From contig CAJOQN010000006.1 in NCBI GenBank assembly GCA_905236535.1, positions 21,076 to 85,075 of the forward strand: a DNA stretch of 64,000 nt, written 5' to 3'. Positions 52,259 through 61,251 of the stretch are shown in pieces; within the stretch, counting starts at the first letter, position 1; every line of letters starts with the position of its first letter. The position numbers and the translations under genes were made by a program. This DNA comes from an uncultured Bacilli bacterium (lineage in GTDB: Bacteria > Bacillota_I > Bacilli_A > RFN20 > CAG-826). The notes under the pieces were generated by a model. That model searched no databases, was not told the origin of the DNA, and was given only the letters and a program-made list of their open reading frames with translations.

Positions 52259-55200
52259 TTATTCACCCTCCTTTGCTGGTTCTGCTTTTTCTTTTTTGAA
52301 AACAAAGAAGAGATATAAACCAAAGAGTCCACCTGCAAAGACTAATGATGCAATTCCTCCTCCAACAAAACCAATTTGCCATGGAGAAATGATGCTCGAA
52401 GAATCAATAGCTTTTGTAGAAACATCAAAGCCATTGAGAACACTACTATTAGCGATTGCATAAAGATAATAGTGCATATTTTCTTTTAAGGCTCTATTTA
52501 AGTAAGGATCGTTCTTGGTTTTGTTATTATAGTCGCTCCACTTTGTGCTTAAGATACCTTCAGAATTACCACAAGCCATGAATGTGACGTTGTTAATAAC
52601 ACAATCTTGAGGGTTGAAGAAATCTCCGGTAGCGACGAAGTCTGTAGAGATTAACCCTTTAAATCCCCACTCTTTTCTTAAAATATTGACCATTAAGCCT
52701 GTATGAGCGTTCACTCCAGTACAGCCAAGTCTAGAGAAGGAAGACATCAATCCAAGGGAGTTAACTTTGTTGCCGCCTGGGGTCTCCACTCTCACATCTT
52801 CAAAGAGACCTTGGAACCCTCTAAGTTCAAGTTCTCTCGCAGATTGTTCATTCATAAATTGCGATAAACCTTCACGGTATGTTTCTTGGGTGTTAAAGGC
52901 AAAATGCTTAGCAGAAAGAATTGCTCCTTTCTTTAATCCACCTTTAACAAAGGAAGAACCCATAATATTGGTGAGCATTGGATCTTCGCTATAGTATTCA
53001 TGGTTTCTAGAATTAAATGGGGAGCGATGTAGATTCATTCCTGGGGCCCACATAATTTTGCAGTTGTCCCAAAGAGTCATTTCGCCAAAGCTTTGCCCTT
53101 CTTCTTCCACTAAATCTTTGTTAAATGTTGCCGCGATAATTGGTTCACATGGCATATCGCAAGATTTGTAATTAAAATTAGCGTCGCTTCTTTTTATCGC
53201 CATTGGTCCAACCGCACTAGCTTTATCTCCTAAAGTTTTTGTGAGGTTTCCGTTTGGACCATCGGCTTGCCACACTTCAGGAGCGTTAATAGTTTTGAAT
53301 GAATTACAGTTATTTCCGCCTCTAGGGGCAAAATATAATGCTTCGTTAAAGCTGATTTGTTCTAAGAGATAGTCCCATCTTTCATCATCAAAAGTTGCGT
53401 TTTTAAAGTTAGCAATCGCTTCTTGAACCAAAGGATTACCTTCTTCATCTTCTTCTAAAGAATGATCGACGCCCCAAACAGTGTCAACGTTGCCGGTTTG
53501 GAAAGCGTAGACGTGCCCGCCGTTATCCTTGTTTCTACCAACCAAATAAAGTTCCATATCGGTGGTAATTTGTAATCCTGGATAAGCAACTGGGAAAGTT
53601 GCGGCCCAGTCATTTCTTGAAAGGAAAGTAACAGTGTTTGGTTTATAGTAATTATAATTACTATTTTGAAGTTGATTTGCAACAATAACTCCGTCTTCAT
53701 TTTTGTTGAGAAGTGTAGCGTTAATGCCGTCGACAAATTGTCCTCTATCTAAAGCAATCAGTTCATCGTTTTCGGCAGGATTAAAGCTAAAAGCTAATGC
53801 TTCACTCGCATCAACATTGAAATCTTTGTAAATGAGGGAAGAATTATTAGAATCTTGTTTGACTAAAATATTATTTAGGGCTTCATGCGCACCATTACCT
53901 AAGCCGAAATAATATGATGCGTCTTCTAAAATATATCCACCAACTAAAGAATCGTGATTAACGGTTTCAGAATAGGAAGCGATATATTTTAAAGGAACAC
54001 TAATTGTTAAGGTTTCTTCTTCGTTTGGTGCGAGTAATTGAGTTTTTTCAAAACCAACTAATTGAATCGCGCTTTTTTCAATCTTGTTTGTTAAATCATA
54101 TTCAGTCAAAGGTGAAGATAGATATAATTGCACAGATTTTTTACCACTAACTCCACCAACGTTTTGAACTTTGACATCAACCTTGATTATTTGATTATCA
54201 GCATCAAATTCATGAGAGAGCAAAGTTAATTCAAAATCAGTGTAGGACTTACCATATCCAAACGAATATGTGACCTCGTTTTCATATTTCCAAGTCCCAT
54301 CATTATCTCTACCCGCGCCAACTACACTGGAGGCATTTCCTCTTCCATAGATGGTGTCAGCGTATCGACTTTCATAATAGAAATATCCATCATAGATACC
54401 TTCTGCTAAAACGACATAATGGCCGTTATAGGCTGCGGTGGCATTACCGGGGTTAGACCATGTAAATGATTCTCCGCTTTGACTATTGACGCCAAAATTC
54501 ATCGCGGCAGGTGAAACAGAAGCATCAACGGCATAAATATCAGGTAAACTGCCAGATGGATTGCTCTTGCCAGATAAAATACGCGCAACAGCGTTCATCC
54601 CATAAGATCCAGGGAGACCAATCCAAAGGATTGAAGAAACTCTATCATCATTTTTGAGTTCTTCGATTTCCATAGTCACTGCGCTGTTGATTAAAACAAC
54701 TACATTGTCCGAAATAGATTTTGCCACCGAAATAAGGTTTCTTTCATCATCGGAAAGGTTTAAAGCAGATTTGCTCCCATCAGAATGATTGGCGATACCA
54801 TTATAGCCAGGAAGATATTCTCTTCCTTCACCACTCATTCTTCCAATCATGACGATCGCGGCATCATTATATATGTCTAATTCAGAAAATTCAGTTTTTT
54901 CCACATGTGGTTCATTCACTGCGAATGGTCCACCAGCTTGTCCATTAGCTTCACTTCCAGATGGATGATTAGGGAATGGTTTGTTAGTGTATACTCTTTC
55001 GCAAGATGGATTAACATTAATTTGTTCGGTTTCCAAGGCATCTAAAAGAGTGATTGGAATATTGGTAAAACCGCTTTCTAAAACAACGCTGGAATTATAA
55101 GTTCTAGAGCCACAGATACCAGCATAAACATTCATTTCTCTAATATCTTGAATTGGTGGGTCATCTTTATAGCTATCTCTCACGCCTGTTCTACTTTTAT

Positions 55201-55558
55201 TATCTTTAAACGTAAAAGCGCGCGACCCTAAAATTGTCACATTAAGTTCTTGATTTTCGCTTTTTCTTAGTGGAAGAGATTGGTTGTCATTTTTGAGTAA
55301 GACAATTCCTTCTTCTTCAAGTTGTTCAGCAATCTCACTTCTTTTGGTAATTAAGGAGGTGGTATTAGTAAAATCACTAGAATATGAATATGTTGATACA
55401 TCGCCAGAAACATTCGCACTATAGTTGATACCGAATATTCCATCCACCAAGTTTTTATAATCTGGGGAGGAAGTAGCGACCATTTCAACAACAATAAACA
55501 AAGATCCTAAAAAGGTTAAAAAAGCGCCAATTCCTTTCATCCATCTTTTTTCTTTCAT
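52259..55558 (-). CDS. Circularly permuted GH3 glycosidase with membrane helices at both ends (second copy)
   Basis: This 1099-residue enzyme has the same reversed plan as the GH3 at 39856. It runs: N-terminal helix (residues 8-27), alpha/beta sandwich (QLEEEGIVLLKNDNQSLPLR, from about 82), FnIII-like (VQNVGGVSGKKSVQLYLSSP), then the barrel (MNLHRSPFNSRNHEYYSEDP, SAKHFAFN) with nucleophile Asp973 in LISTDFVATG. A C-terminal helix lies near residues 1062-1085, with a lysine-rich cytosolic end. The specificity loop differs (STDF instead of ITDW), so a different sugar is likely. AAGGAGATG precedes the ATG at 55558. It heads a leftward operon. Confidence 0.88.
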   Translation of the reverse strand: MKEKRWMKGIGAFLTFLGSLFIVVEMVATSSPDYKNLVDGIFGINYSANVSGDVSTYSYSSDFTNTTSLITKRSEIAEQLEEEGIVLLKNDNQSLPLRKSENQELNVTILGSRAFTFKDNKSRTGVRDSYKDDPPIQDIREMNVYAGICGSRTYNSSVVLESGFTNIPITLLDALETEQINVNPSCERVYTNKPFPNHPSGSEANGQAGGPFAVNEPHVEKTEFSELDIYNDAAIVMIGRMSGEGREYLPGYNGIANHSDGSKSALNLSDDERNLISVAKSISDNVVVLINSAVTMEIEELKNDDRVSSILWIGLPGSYGMNAVARILSGKSNPSGSLPDIYAVDASVSPAAMNFGVNSQSGESFTWSNPGNATAAYNGHYVVLAEGIYDGYFYYESRYADTIYGRGNASSVVGAGRDNDGTWKYENEVTYSFGYGKSYTDFELTLLSHEFDADNQIIKVDVKVQNVGGVSGKKSVQLYLSSPLTEYDLTNKIEKSAIQLVGFEKTQLLAPNEEETLTISVPLKYIASYSETVNHDSLVGGYILEDASYYFGLGNGAHEALNNILVKQDSNNSSLIYKDFNVDASEALAFSFNPAENDELIALDRGQFVDGINATLLNKNEDGVIVANQLQNSNYNYYKPNTVTFLSRNDWAATFPVAYPGLQITTDMELYLVGRNKDNGGHVYAFQTGNVDTVWGVDHSLEEDEEGNPLVQEAIANFKNATFDDERWDYLLEQISFNEALYFAPRGGNNCNSFKTINAPEVWQADGPNGNLTKTLGDKASAVGPMAIKRSDANFNYKSCDMPCEPIIAATFNKDLVEEEGQSFGEMTLWDNCKIMWAPGMNLHRSPFNSRNHEYYSEDPMLTNIMGSSFVKGGLKKGAILSAKHFAFNTQETYREGLSQFMNEQSARELELRGFQGLFEDVRVETPGGNKVNSLGLMSSFSRLGCTGVNAHTGLMVNILRKEWGFKGLISTDFVATGDFFNPQDCVINNVTFMACGNSEGILSTKWSDYNNKTKNDPYLNRALKENMHYYLYAIANSSVLNGFDVSTKAIDSSSIISPWQIGFVGGGIASLVFAGGLFGLYLFFVFKKEKAEPAKEGE

Positions 55559-55643
55559 AAACATCTCCTTAATAGAGTTATAAATAATTTAATACATATG
55601 TACACACAATTTAATAAAAGAGACAAAATGTGAAAAAAGAAAT

Positions 55644-55670
55644 GAAAAAATATGGTCATTTACCACATTT
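55644..55670 (-). terminator. Terminator after the DeoR-type regulator
   Basis: On the minus strand TGTGGT pairs with ACCATA around a short loop, followed by TTTTTT. Confidence 0.65.
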
Positions 55671-55694
55671 CGTTTCTTTAATTAATCTTATTTG

Positions 55695-56474
55695 TTAAGC
55701 AATTAAGTCTTGGCAAGTTACAACTTTGACCCCCAGTTTTTCAATATCATCAATAATTTCTTTATCAAAATCTGGAGGCACCACTATCGCATCCGCATTA
55801 GAAATATCACATGTTTTAAAAGTTTTGTTTTGTCCAAATTTTGATTTATCAAAAACAAAAACTTTATAAGTTGAATTTTCCATCATCTTTTTCTTAATTT
55901 CAGCGATATCATAAGAGGCTTCAGAAAAGCCAAATTCAAGCGATACACCGGCACATGAAAAGAGCGCGATATCAGCATGGAATTGTGCGGTTTGATGAAT
56001 AGCGGATGAGCCAAGTGCTGAATTGGTGTGTGGTTGAACTTCCCCACCGATAATGATGACTTTATGGTTCGTGCGAGATATTATCTCGGAAGCAATTCTT
56101 AAGCCGTTTGTGATGATTAATAAATTTTTAAAGTCGTTTAAGTAAGTGGTGATAAACAAAAGAGTGGTCGATGAATCAATGAATACCGTTTGACTATTTT
56201 TAAGTTCTAAAGAGGCTTGTTTTGATAATCTCTTTTTTAAACCAATATTCACAATTTCTCTCGCGGAAAAGGATGTTTCTTCGGTTCCGATTTCTCTAGC
56301 AAGAGAAACAAAGCCAAAAGATCTCTTGACCAAACCTTTTTTCTCAAGCTTAGTTAAATCTCTTCTAATCGTGGATCCAGAGCAAAAAACAAGGCTCGCT
56401 AAACGATTGACTCCAACTGTTCCTCTTTGCTCTAAAATCTCTAAAATTTTCTTTTCTCTTTCAATGTCGTACAT
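55695..56474 (-). CDS. DeoR-family transcriptional regulator of the rhamnose genes
   Basis: This is a 259-residue repressor. The N-terminal winged helix (residues 3-58; ILEILEQRGTVGVNRLASLV, then SGSTIRRDLTKLEKKGLVKR in part) is followed by the DeoR sensor domain with FIDSSTTLLF, IITNGLRI, GGEVQPHTNSALG and DKSKFGQ. The ligand is usually a sugar phosphate. It is divergent from GH78-rhaDBA by 115 bp, so it very likely senses a rhamnose intermediate. E. coli uses AraC-type RhaS/RhaR instead; DeoR-type control is known in other phyla. Confidence 0.85.
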   Translation of the reverse strand: MYDIEREKKILEILEQRGTVGVNRLASLVFCSGSTIRRDLTKLEKKGLVKRSFGFVSLAREIGTEETSFSAREIVNIGLKKRLSKQASLELKNSQTVFIDSSTTLLFITTYLNDFKNLLIITNGLRIASEIISRTNHKVIIIGGEVQPHTNSALGSSAIHQTAQFHADIALFSCAGVSLEFGFSEASYDIAEIKKKMMENSTYKVFVFDKSKFGQNKTFKTCDISNADAIVVPPDFDKEIIDDIEKLGVKVVTCQDLIA

Positions 56475-56489
56475 ATCAAATATGAATAA

Positions 56490-56514
56490 ATGTGATTAAT
56501 TATGATTAAATTGT
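56490..56514. promoter_or_regulatory. Candidate DeoR operator, tandem TGATTAA repeats
   Basis: GTGATTAAT and ATGATTAAAT are direct repeats 10-11 bp apart in the divergent gap. DeoR-type repressors often bind such repeats. The exact boundaries are approximate. Confidence 0.4.
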
Positions 56515-56589
56515 ATCTTATTAATGAAAGTAAATCAATGGAGGCAAGAACCCTTTAATAGAGAGAAAAAATAATGCTAATATTCTATT

Positions 56590-59124
56590 ATGATAGAAAT
56601 TAAACGCTTTAATATTGATAACAAAGCACATTCTAGATTTTCAAATGATTTAAATCCGCTCTTTTCGTTTGTCGTTGAAAACGATGACAACTCTCTCAAG
56701 ATTGAGCAAATTCTTTTATTAGTTAATAGTCATGAGATTGATGTCTCAGATTTGACTCGATATAAATATGAATTTAACGATTTAATTCCAGAAAAAGAAT
56801 ATCTCGCAAAATTAATAATTAAAGTTCCAGGCAAAGAAATAACAAAAGAGCTTAAATTTGAAACCCCTCTTAAACAATGGGATTCGGCCTTTATTAGCGA
56901 TCCTCTTTATACTTTTAAAGAGAAAAAGATCTCTCCAAGAGTTATGTCTTTCAAAAAAACTTTTTCTTCAAAAAAAGAAATAAAAAGAGCGAGAGTTTAT
57001 ATCACTGCGTTTGGTGTTTATAACATCTATCTAAACAATGAAAAAATAAATTCAGAATATTTATTGCCAGGTTTTACTTCTTATAAGCATCAACTTCAAT
57101 ATCAAATTTTTGATATCACAAAAAACATTAATGATAACAATATTTTAGTTATTGATGTTGCGGGTGGATGGGCTGTTGGAAGTTATGTTATGACCCGCAA
57201 AAACCGGATTAGTGAAAATAAACAATCTTTATCCGTCAAGGTTGTAATTGAATATTTCGATAATATAAAAGAAATTATCTCAACCGATGAATCATGGTTA
57301 GTGACTACTTCCACGATGTATTTAGAAGCGGACTTATACGATGGTGAAACGTATGATGCTACAAAGGAAAGAAGCAATTTTCATAATGCTTCTATATATA
57401 AAACCAAATGTCATCCAGAAATCTTGAACAATTATGGTTCCCCGGTTGTTAAAAAATGCATTCTTAAACCAACATATCTTTACGATATTGAAGGCAAACA
57501 TATCTATGACTTTAAACAAAATTTTGCAGGCGTAGTATCTATAAAGATTAAAAACGCGAAAAAGGGACAAAAAATTGTTATTAAACATGCGGAAATATTA
57601 AAAAGCAACAAAGATTTAAACACCGCTTTTTTAAGAAGCGCGAAATCAACGATTACATACATTTGTAAAGATGGTGATCAGGAATATTCACCCACATTTA
57701 CATATATGGGGTTCAGATATATTTCAATTGAAGGCATTTCCAAAGAGGATATTGAAGTTGAAGCTTTTGTATTATCTTCCGATAACGAAGAAATTTCAAC
57801 GTTTGAATGTGATAACCCATTAATCAATAGATTGAACGAAAATATCCGTTGGTCATCATTATCTAATTTTTTAGATATTCCAACAGATTGCCCTCAAAGA
57901 GATGAGAGAATGGGGTGGACTGGAGATATCGCTATTTTTGCTCCTACAGCTTTATATAATTTTGAACTAGAAGCTTTTCTAAAAAAGTGGCTTAAAGATT
58001 TAAGAAGCGAACAATTAAAAACAGGAGGCATCCCAAACACTATTCCAAATCAAGGGTATGGTTTCCCTGCTACGATGCCAAAGATGGCCATTGATTTCTG
58101 GGGTGATGCTTCCATCTTGGTTCCATTTGCGTTATATGAAGCAACCGGAGACATTCAGATATTAAAAGACAGTTATAATTCGATGAAGAAATACGTCGAT
58201 GCTTGTTTATACTGGGCACATTTCTTTAGCTTGGGAAATCATCGTTATATTTGGCACACTCCATCTTTGTTTCATTTTGGTGATTGGGTGGCTCCCGATA
58301 CCCCAAAGATGAGTGAATGGCAAAAAAGATCAATTTATACCGCAACTTGTTCCTTAAAAAATATTTCTACTTTATTATCAAAAATTGCGAAAATACTTGG
58401 AAATTGCGAAGATTTTGAAAAATATTCAAAGATTTCAAAGAAAATTAACAAGTCATTTAATATGATATTAACTGACGGGAATGGTATGACTAAAAAGCAA
58501 TTCCAAACCGCTTATGTTTTACCTTTATATTTTGAAATGTTTGAAGGAAAAGCTAAGGAAAACGCTTTAAAGAATTTGGTCAAATTAATAGAAGATAACC
58601 ACTATTGTATTGGAACTGGATTTCCGGGTACTCCCTATATCCTCTTTGTTTTAGCAGATAATGGGTATGTTGATGTCGCTTATAAGATGTTACTGAATGA
58701 AAAATGTCCTTCTTGGCTTTATGAAGTCAAGGCTGGGGCCACCACTATTTGGGAAAGATGGGATGGCTTAGATGAAAACGGGGTCTGTCCAATATCAGAA
58801 GATGGAACAGGGGGAATGGTATCATATAACCATTATGCCTTAGGGGCTGTTGGAAACTTCCTATATTCTCGTCTAGCGGGCATAAGGGCTATTGAATCAG
58901 GTTATAAAACTATTAGAGTTGAACCAATTATTACAAAAGACATAAAACATGTAAGAAGTAGCACCATCACACCATATGGAACACTCGAAGTCGAATATAA
59001 AATTACGGAATTATTCACTATTAATATAAAAGTCCCTTATCGTTCAACTTGTGAACTCGTTCTCCCTAATGGAGAACAATATACTCTTCAATGTGGGAGA
59101 CATTGCTTTGAAAGGAAAATATGA
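56590..59124 (+). CDS. Alpha-L-rhamnosidase (GH78)
   Basis: This 844-residue inverting glycosidase releases terminal L-rhamnose from glycosides. It has N-terminal beta domains (residues 1-320), the (alpha/alpha)6 barrel (about 400-760) and a C-terminal beta sandwich. The family signature PTDCPQRDERMGW is at residues 431-443, and the later WERWDGLDENGV and SYNHYALGAVGNFLY motifs are present. No signal peptide indicates that it acts on imported substrates. TAATAT ends 6 bp before the ATG, a leaderless start. It is the first gene of the rhamnose operon. Confidence 0.93.
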   Translation: MIEIKRFNIDNKAHSRFSNDLNPLFSFVVENDDNSLKIEQILLLVNSHEIDVSDLTRYKYEFNDLIPEKEYLAKLIIKVPGKEITKELKFETPLKQWDSAFISDPLYTFKEKKISPRVMSFKKTFSSKKEIKRARVYITAFGVYNIYLNNEKINSEYLLPGFTSYKHQLQYQIFDITKNINDNNILVIDVAGGWAVGSYVMTRKNRISENKQSLSVKVVIEYFDNIKEIISTDESWLVTTSTMYLEADLYDGETYDATKERSNFHNASIYKTKCHPEILNNYGSPVVKKCILKPTYLYDIEGKHIYDFKQNFAGVVSIKIKNAKKGQKIVIKHAEILKSNKDLNTAFLRSAKSTITYICKDGDQEYSPTFTYMGFRYISIEGISKEDIEVEAFVLSSDNEEISTFECDNPLINRLNENIRWSSLSNFLDIPTDCPQRDERMGWTGDIAIFAPTALYNFELEAFLKKWLKDLRSEQLKTGGIPNTIPNQGYGFPATMPKMAIDFWGDASILVPFALYEATGDIQILKDSYNSMKKYVDACLYWAHFFSLGNHRYIWHTPSLFHFGDWVAPDTPKMSEWQKRSIYTATCSLKNISTLLSKIAKILGNCEDFEKYSKISKKINKSFNMILTDGNGMTKKQFQTAYVLPLYFEMFEGKAKENALKNLVKLIEDNHYCIGTGFPGTPYILFVLADNGYVDVAYKMLLNEKCPSWLYEVKAGATTIWERWDGLDENGVCPISEDGTGGMVSYNHYALGAVGNFLYSRLAGIRAIESGYKTIRVEPIITKDIKHVRSSTITPYGTLEVEYKITELFTINIKVPYRSTCELVLPNGEQYTLQCGRHCFERKI

Positions 59125-59945
59125 TTATGAAACAATTTATCGATTCAAAATTTGTTAAAGAAATTAGTGAGATTACTTCTAATATGTATCGTCTAGGTTG
59201 GGATGAAAGAAACGGCGGAAACATCTCATATTTAATCGACGAGGAAGATGTTAGAGAATATTTCCCAAAAGATGTTTTTATCCGCGACATTGATTTACAA
59301 TTTACCGCTGATGAGATTGTAAGAAATAAATATTTCTTGGTTACAGGAACTGGAAAATATTTTAAAAACATTATTAAAGATCCTGAAACAAATTTGGGTT
59401 TGGTTAAAATTGATAAAAATGGTCAAACCGCCCATTTGTTGTGGGGTTATAGAGAGGGTGGAAAAATGACAAGCGAATTTCCTTCTCATCTTATGAGTCA
59501 TGCCGCTCGCTTGAAAGTTAATCCCAACAACAGAATTATTATGCACACGCATCCAACATACACTATTTGTATGGGAACGTGCATTCCAACTGATGAAGTT
59601 ATATTTACTAAAAAATTATGGAAAAGTAATACCGAAGCCGTCGTTGTTTTTCCAGAAGGAATTGGGGTGTTGCCATGTATGGTCTGTGGCACAATTGAAA
59701 TTGGTAAAGCGACCGCGGAAAAAATGGAAAATTTCCGTCTTGTCTCGTGGACAAATCATGGTATCTATGGAGCAGGAGACAATATTGATGATGCCTTTGG
59801 CTTAATTGAAACCGTTGAAAAAACAGCCCAAATTTATATGCTCACATTAGGCCACGTTGTTAACGAAATTCCTGACGAAGTTATTTTGGGTTTGGCCAAA
59901 CTTTGGAATTTAAAAATAATGCCTGGAGTTATTGAAGAAAAATAA
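59121..59945 (+). CDS. rhaD: Rhamnulose-1-phosphate aldolase
   Basis: This 274-residue class II (zinc) aldolase cleaves L-rhamnulose-1-phosphate to DHAP and L-lactaldehyde. GWDERNGGNISYL near residue 25, the zinc motif IMHTHPT, EGIGVLPCMVCGT and the third ligand in NHGIYG are present, matching RhaD rather than fuculose aldolase. The ATG overlaps the GH78 stop (ATGA), with AAAGGA upstream; the ATG at 59127 is an alternative. It is 1 bp from rhaB. Confidence 0.95.
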   Translation: MIMKQFIDSKFVKEISEITSNMYRLGWDERNGGNISYLIDEEDVREYFPKDVFIRDIDLQFTADEIVRNKYFLVTGTGKYFKNIIKDPETNLGLVKIDKNGQTAHLLWGYREGGKMTSEFPSHLMSHAARLKVNPNNRIIMHTHPTYTICMGTCIPTDEVIFTKKLWKSNTEAVVVFPEGIGVLPCMVCGTIEIGKATAEKMENFRLVSWTNHGIYGAGDNIDDAFGLIETVEKTAQIYMLTLGHVVNEIPDEVILGLAKLWNLKIMPGVIEEK

Positions 59946-59946
59946 G

Positions 59947-61251
59947 ATGAAATATTATTTGGCTATCGATTTAGGCGCCACAAGTGGAAGGCACATAATT
60001 GGTTATCAAAAAAACGGAAAAATCGAACTTGAAGAGATATATCGTTTTGAAACCGGAATGGATGTGTCCAATGATGGTTTGGTGTGGAATATTCCTCGCC
60101 TATTAAAAGAAATTATTGAAGGTATCAAAATCGCCTTTGAAAAATATCATAAAATCGAATCCTTATCTATGGATACATGGGGAGTTGATTATGTTTTGAT
60201 GGATAAAGAAAAAGAAATATCTCCGTTTTATGCATATCGAAACGATAGATGCTCGAATGGGGTTAAAGGAGTTCATGATATAATTCGATTTGAAGAATTA
60301 TATAAGCACACTGGTATCCAATTTGCGGAATTTAACACAATTTATCAACTATTTGATGATCTTCAAAAAGGAAGGCTTGAAAAGGCCACTGATTATTTAA
60401 TGCTTCCGTCTTATTTTTCTTATAAATTAAGCGGGGTTAAAACCCATGAATATACAGATGAATCAACTGGAGCCTTGTTAGACGCTAAAACATGCAATTA
60501 CGATTATGAAATAATTGATAAATTATCTTTACCTAAAAAATTATTTAACGAAATCCAAATGCCTGGTGAATGTATTGGTTATCTCAAACCTGAAATTCAA
60601 AAAGAGGTAGGAGGAAATTGCAAAGTCATATTGTGCGCGAGTCATGATACCGGGAGCGCCTTTGAAGCTATTGAAGTCCCAGATGATGGCATTGTTCTTA
60701 GTAGCGGTACATGGTCTTTGCTGGGTATCAAAAGTAAAAAACCAATTATAAGTGACAATTCGTTAAAGGCCAATTACACAAACGAAGGCGGAGTTAATTA
60801 TATTAGATTTTTAAAAAACATCATGGGGATGTGGATTAACAATCAAATGAAAAACGAAATTGGTTGCTCTCAAACATATATCAATAAAAATGTAATCTTA
60901 ACGTCATATAAAGAAACATTTGATGTTAATAATGAGTCGCTTCTTGCTCCAAAAAGCATGAAAGAGGCAATTCTGAATTTATTAAAAAGCAATCCACCAA
61001 AAAACGATATTGAAATATTTGCTTCCATCTATCATTCCTTAGCGCTTAGTTATAAAAACGCCATTGAACAGTTAGAAGAAATCACCAACAAAAAATTTAA
61101 TTCAATATACATTATTGGGGGAGGTGCAAAAAACGAATACCTCAATAAATTAGTAAAAGAATATACAAACAAGGAGGTTGTCGCTCTTCCAATTGAAGCA
61201 ACGGCCTTGGGAAATATCAAAATTCAAATGAAAGCGAGTAAAGAATTATGA
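59947..61251 (+). CDS. rhaB: Rhamnulokinase
   Basis: This 434-residue FGGY-family kinase phosphorylates L-rhamnulose at O1. The ATPase-fold motifs are YYLAIDLGATSGRHIIG, MDTWGVDYVLMD, SHDTGSAFEAIEVP, SSGTWSLLGI and IIGGGAKNEYLN. Length is slightly below the E. coli enzyme (489). It starts right after rhaD and overlaps rhaA by 4 bp. An upstream in-frame start would overlap the end of rhaD and is not used. Confidence 0.95.
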   Translation: MKYYLAIDLGATSGRHIIGYQKNGKIELEEIYRFETGMDVSNDGLVWNIPRLLKEIIEGIKIAFEKYHKIESLSMDTWGVDYVLMDKEKEISPFYAYRNDRCSNGVKGVHDIIRFEELYKHTGIQFAEFNTIYQLFDDLQKGRLEKATDYLMLPSYFSYKLSGVKTHEYTDESTGALLDAKTCNYDYEIIDKLSLPKKLFNEIQMPGECIGYLKPEIQKEVGGNCKVILCASHDTGSAFEAIEVPDDGIVLSSGTWSLLGIKSKKPIISDNSLKANYTNEGGVNYIRFLKNIMGMWINNQMKNEIGCSQTYINKNVILTSYKETFDVNNESLLAPKSMKEAILNLLKSNPPKNDIEIFASIYHSLALSYKNAIEQLEEITNKKFNSIYIIGGGAKNEYLNKLVKEYTNKEVVALPIEATALGNIKIQMKASKEL

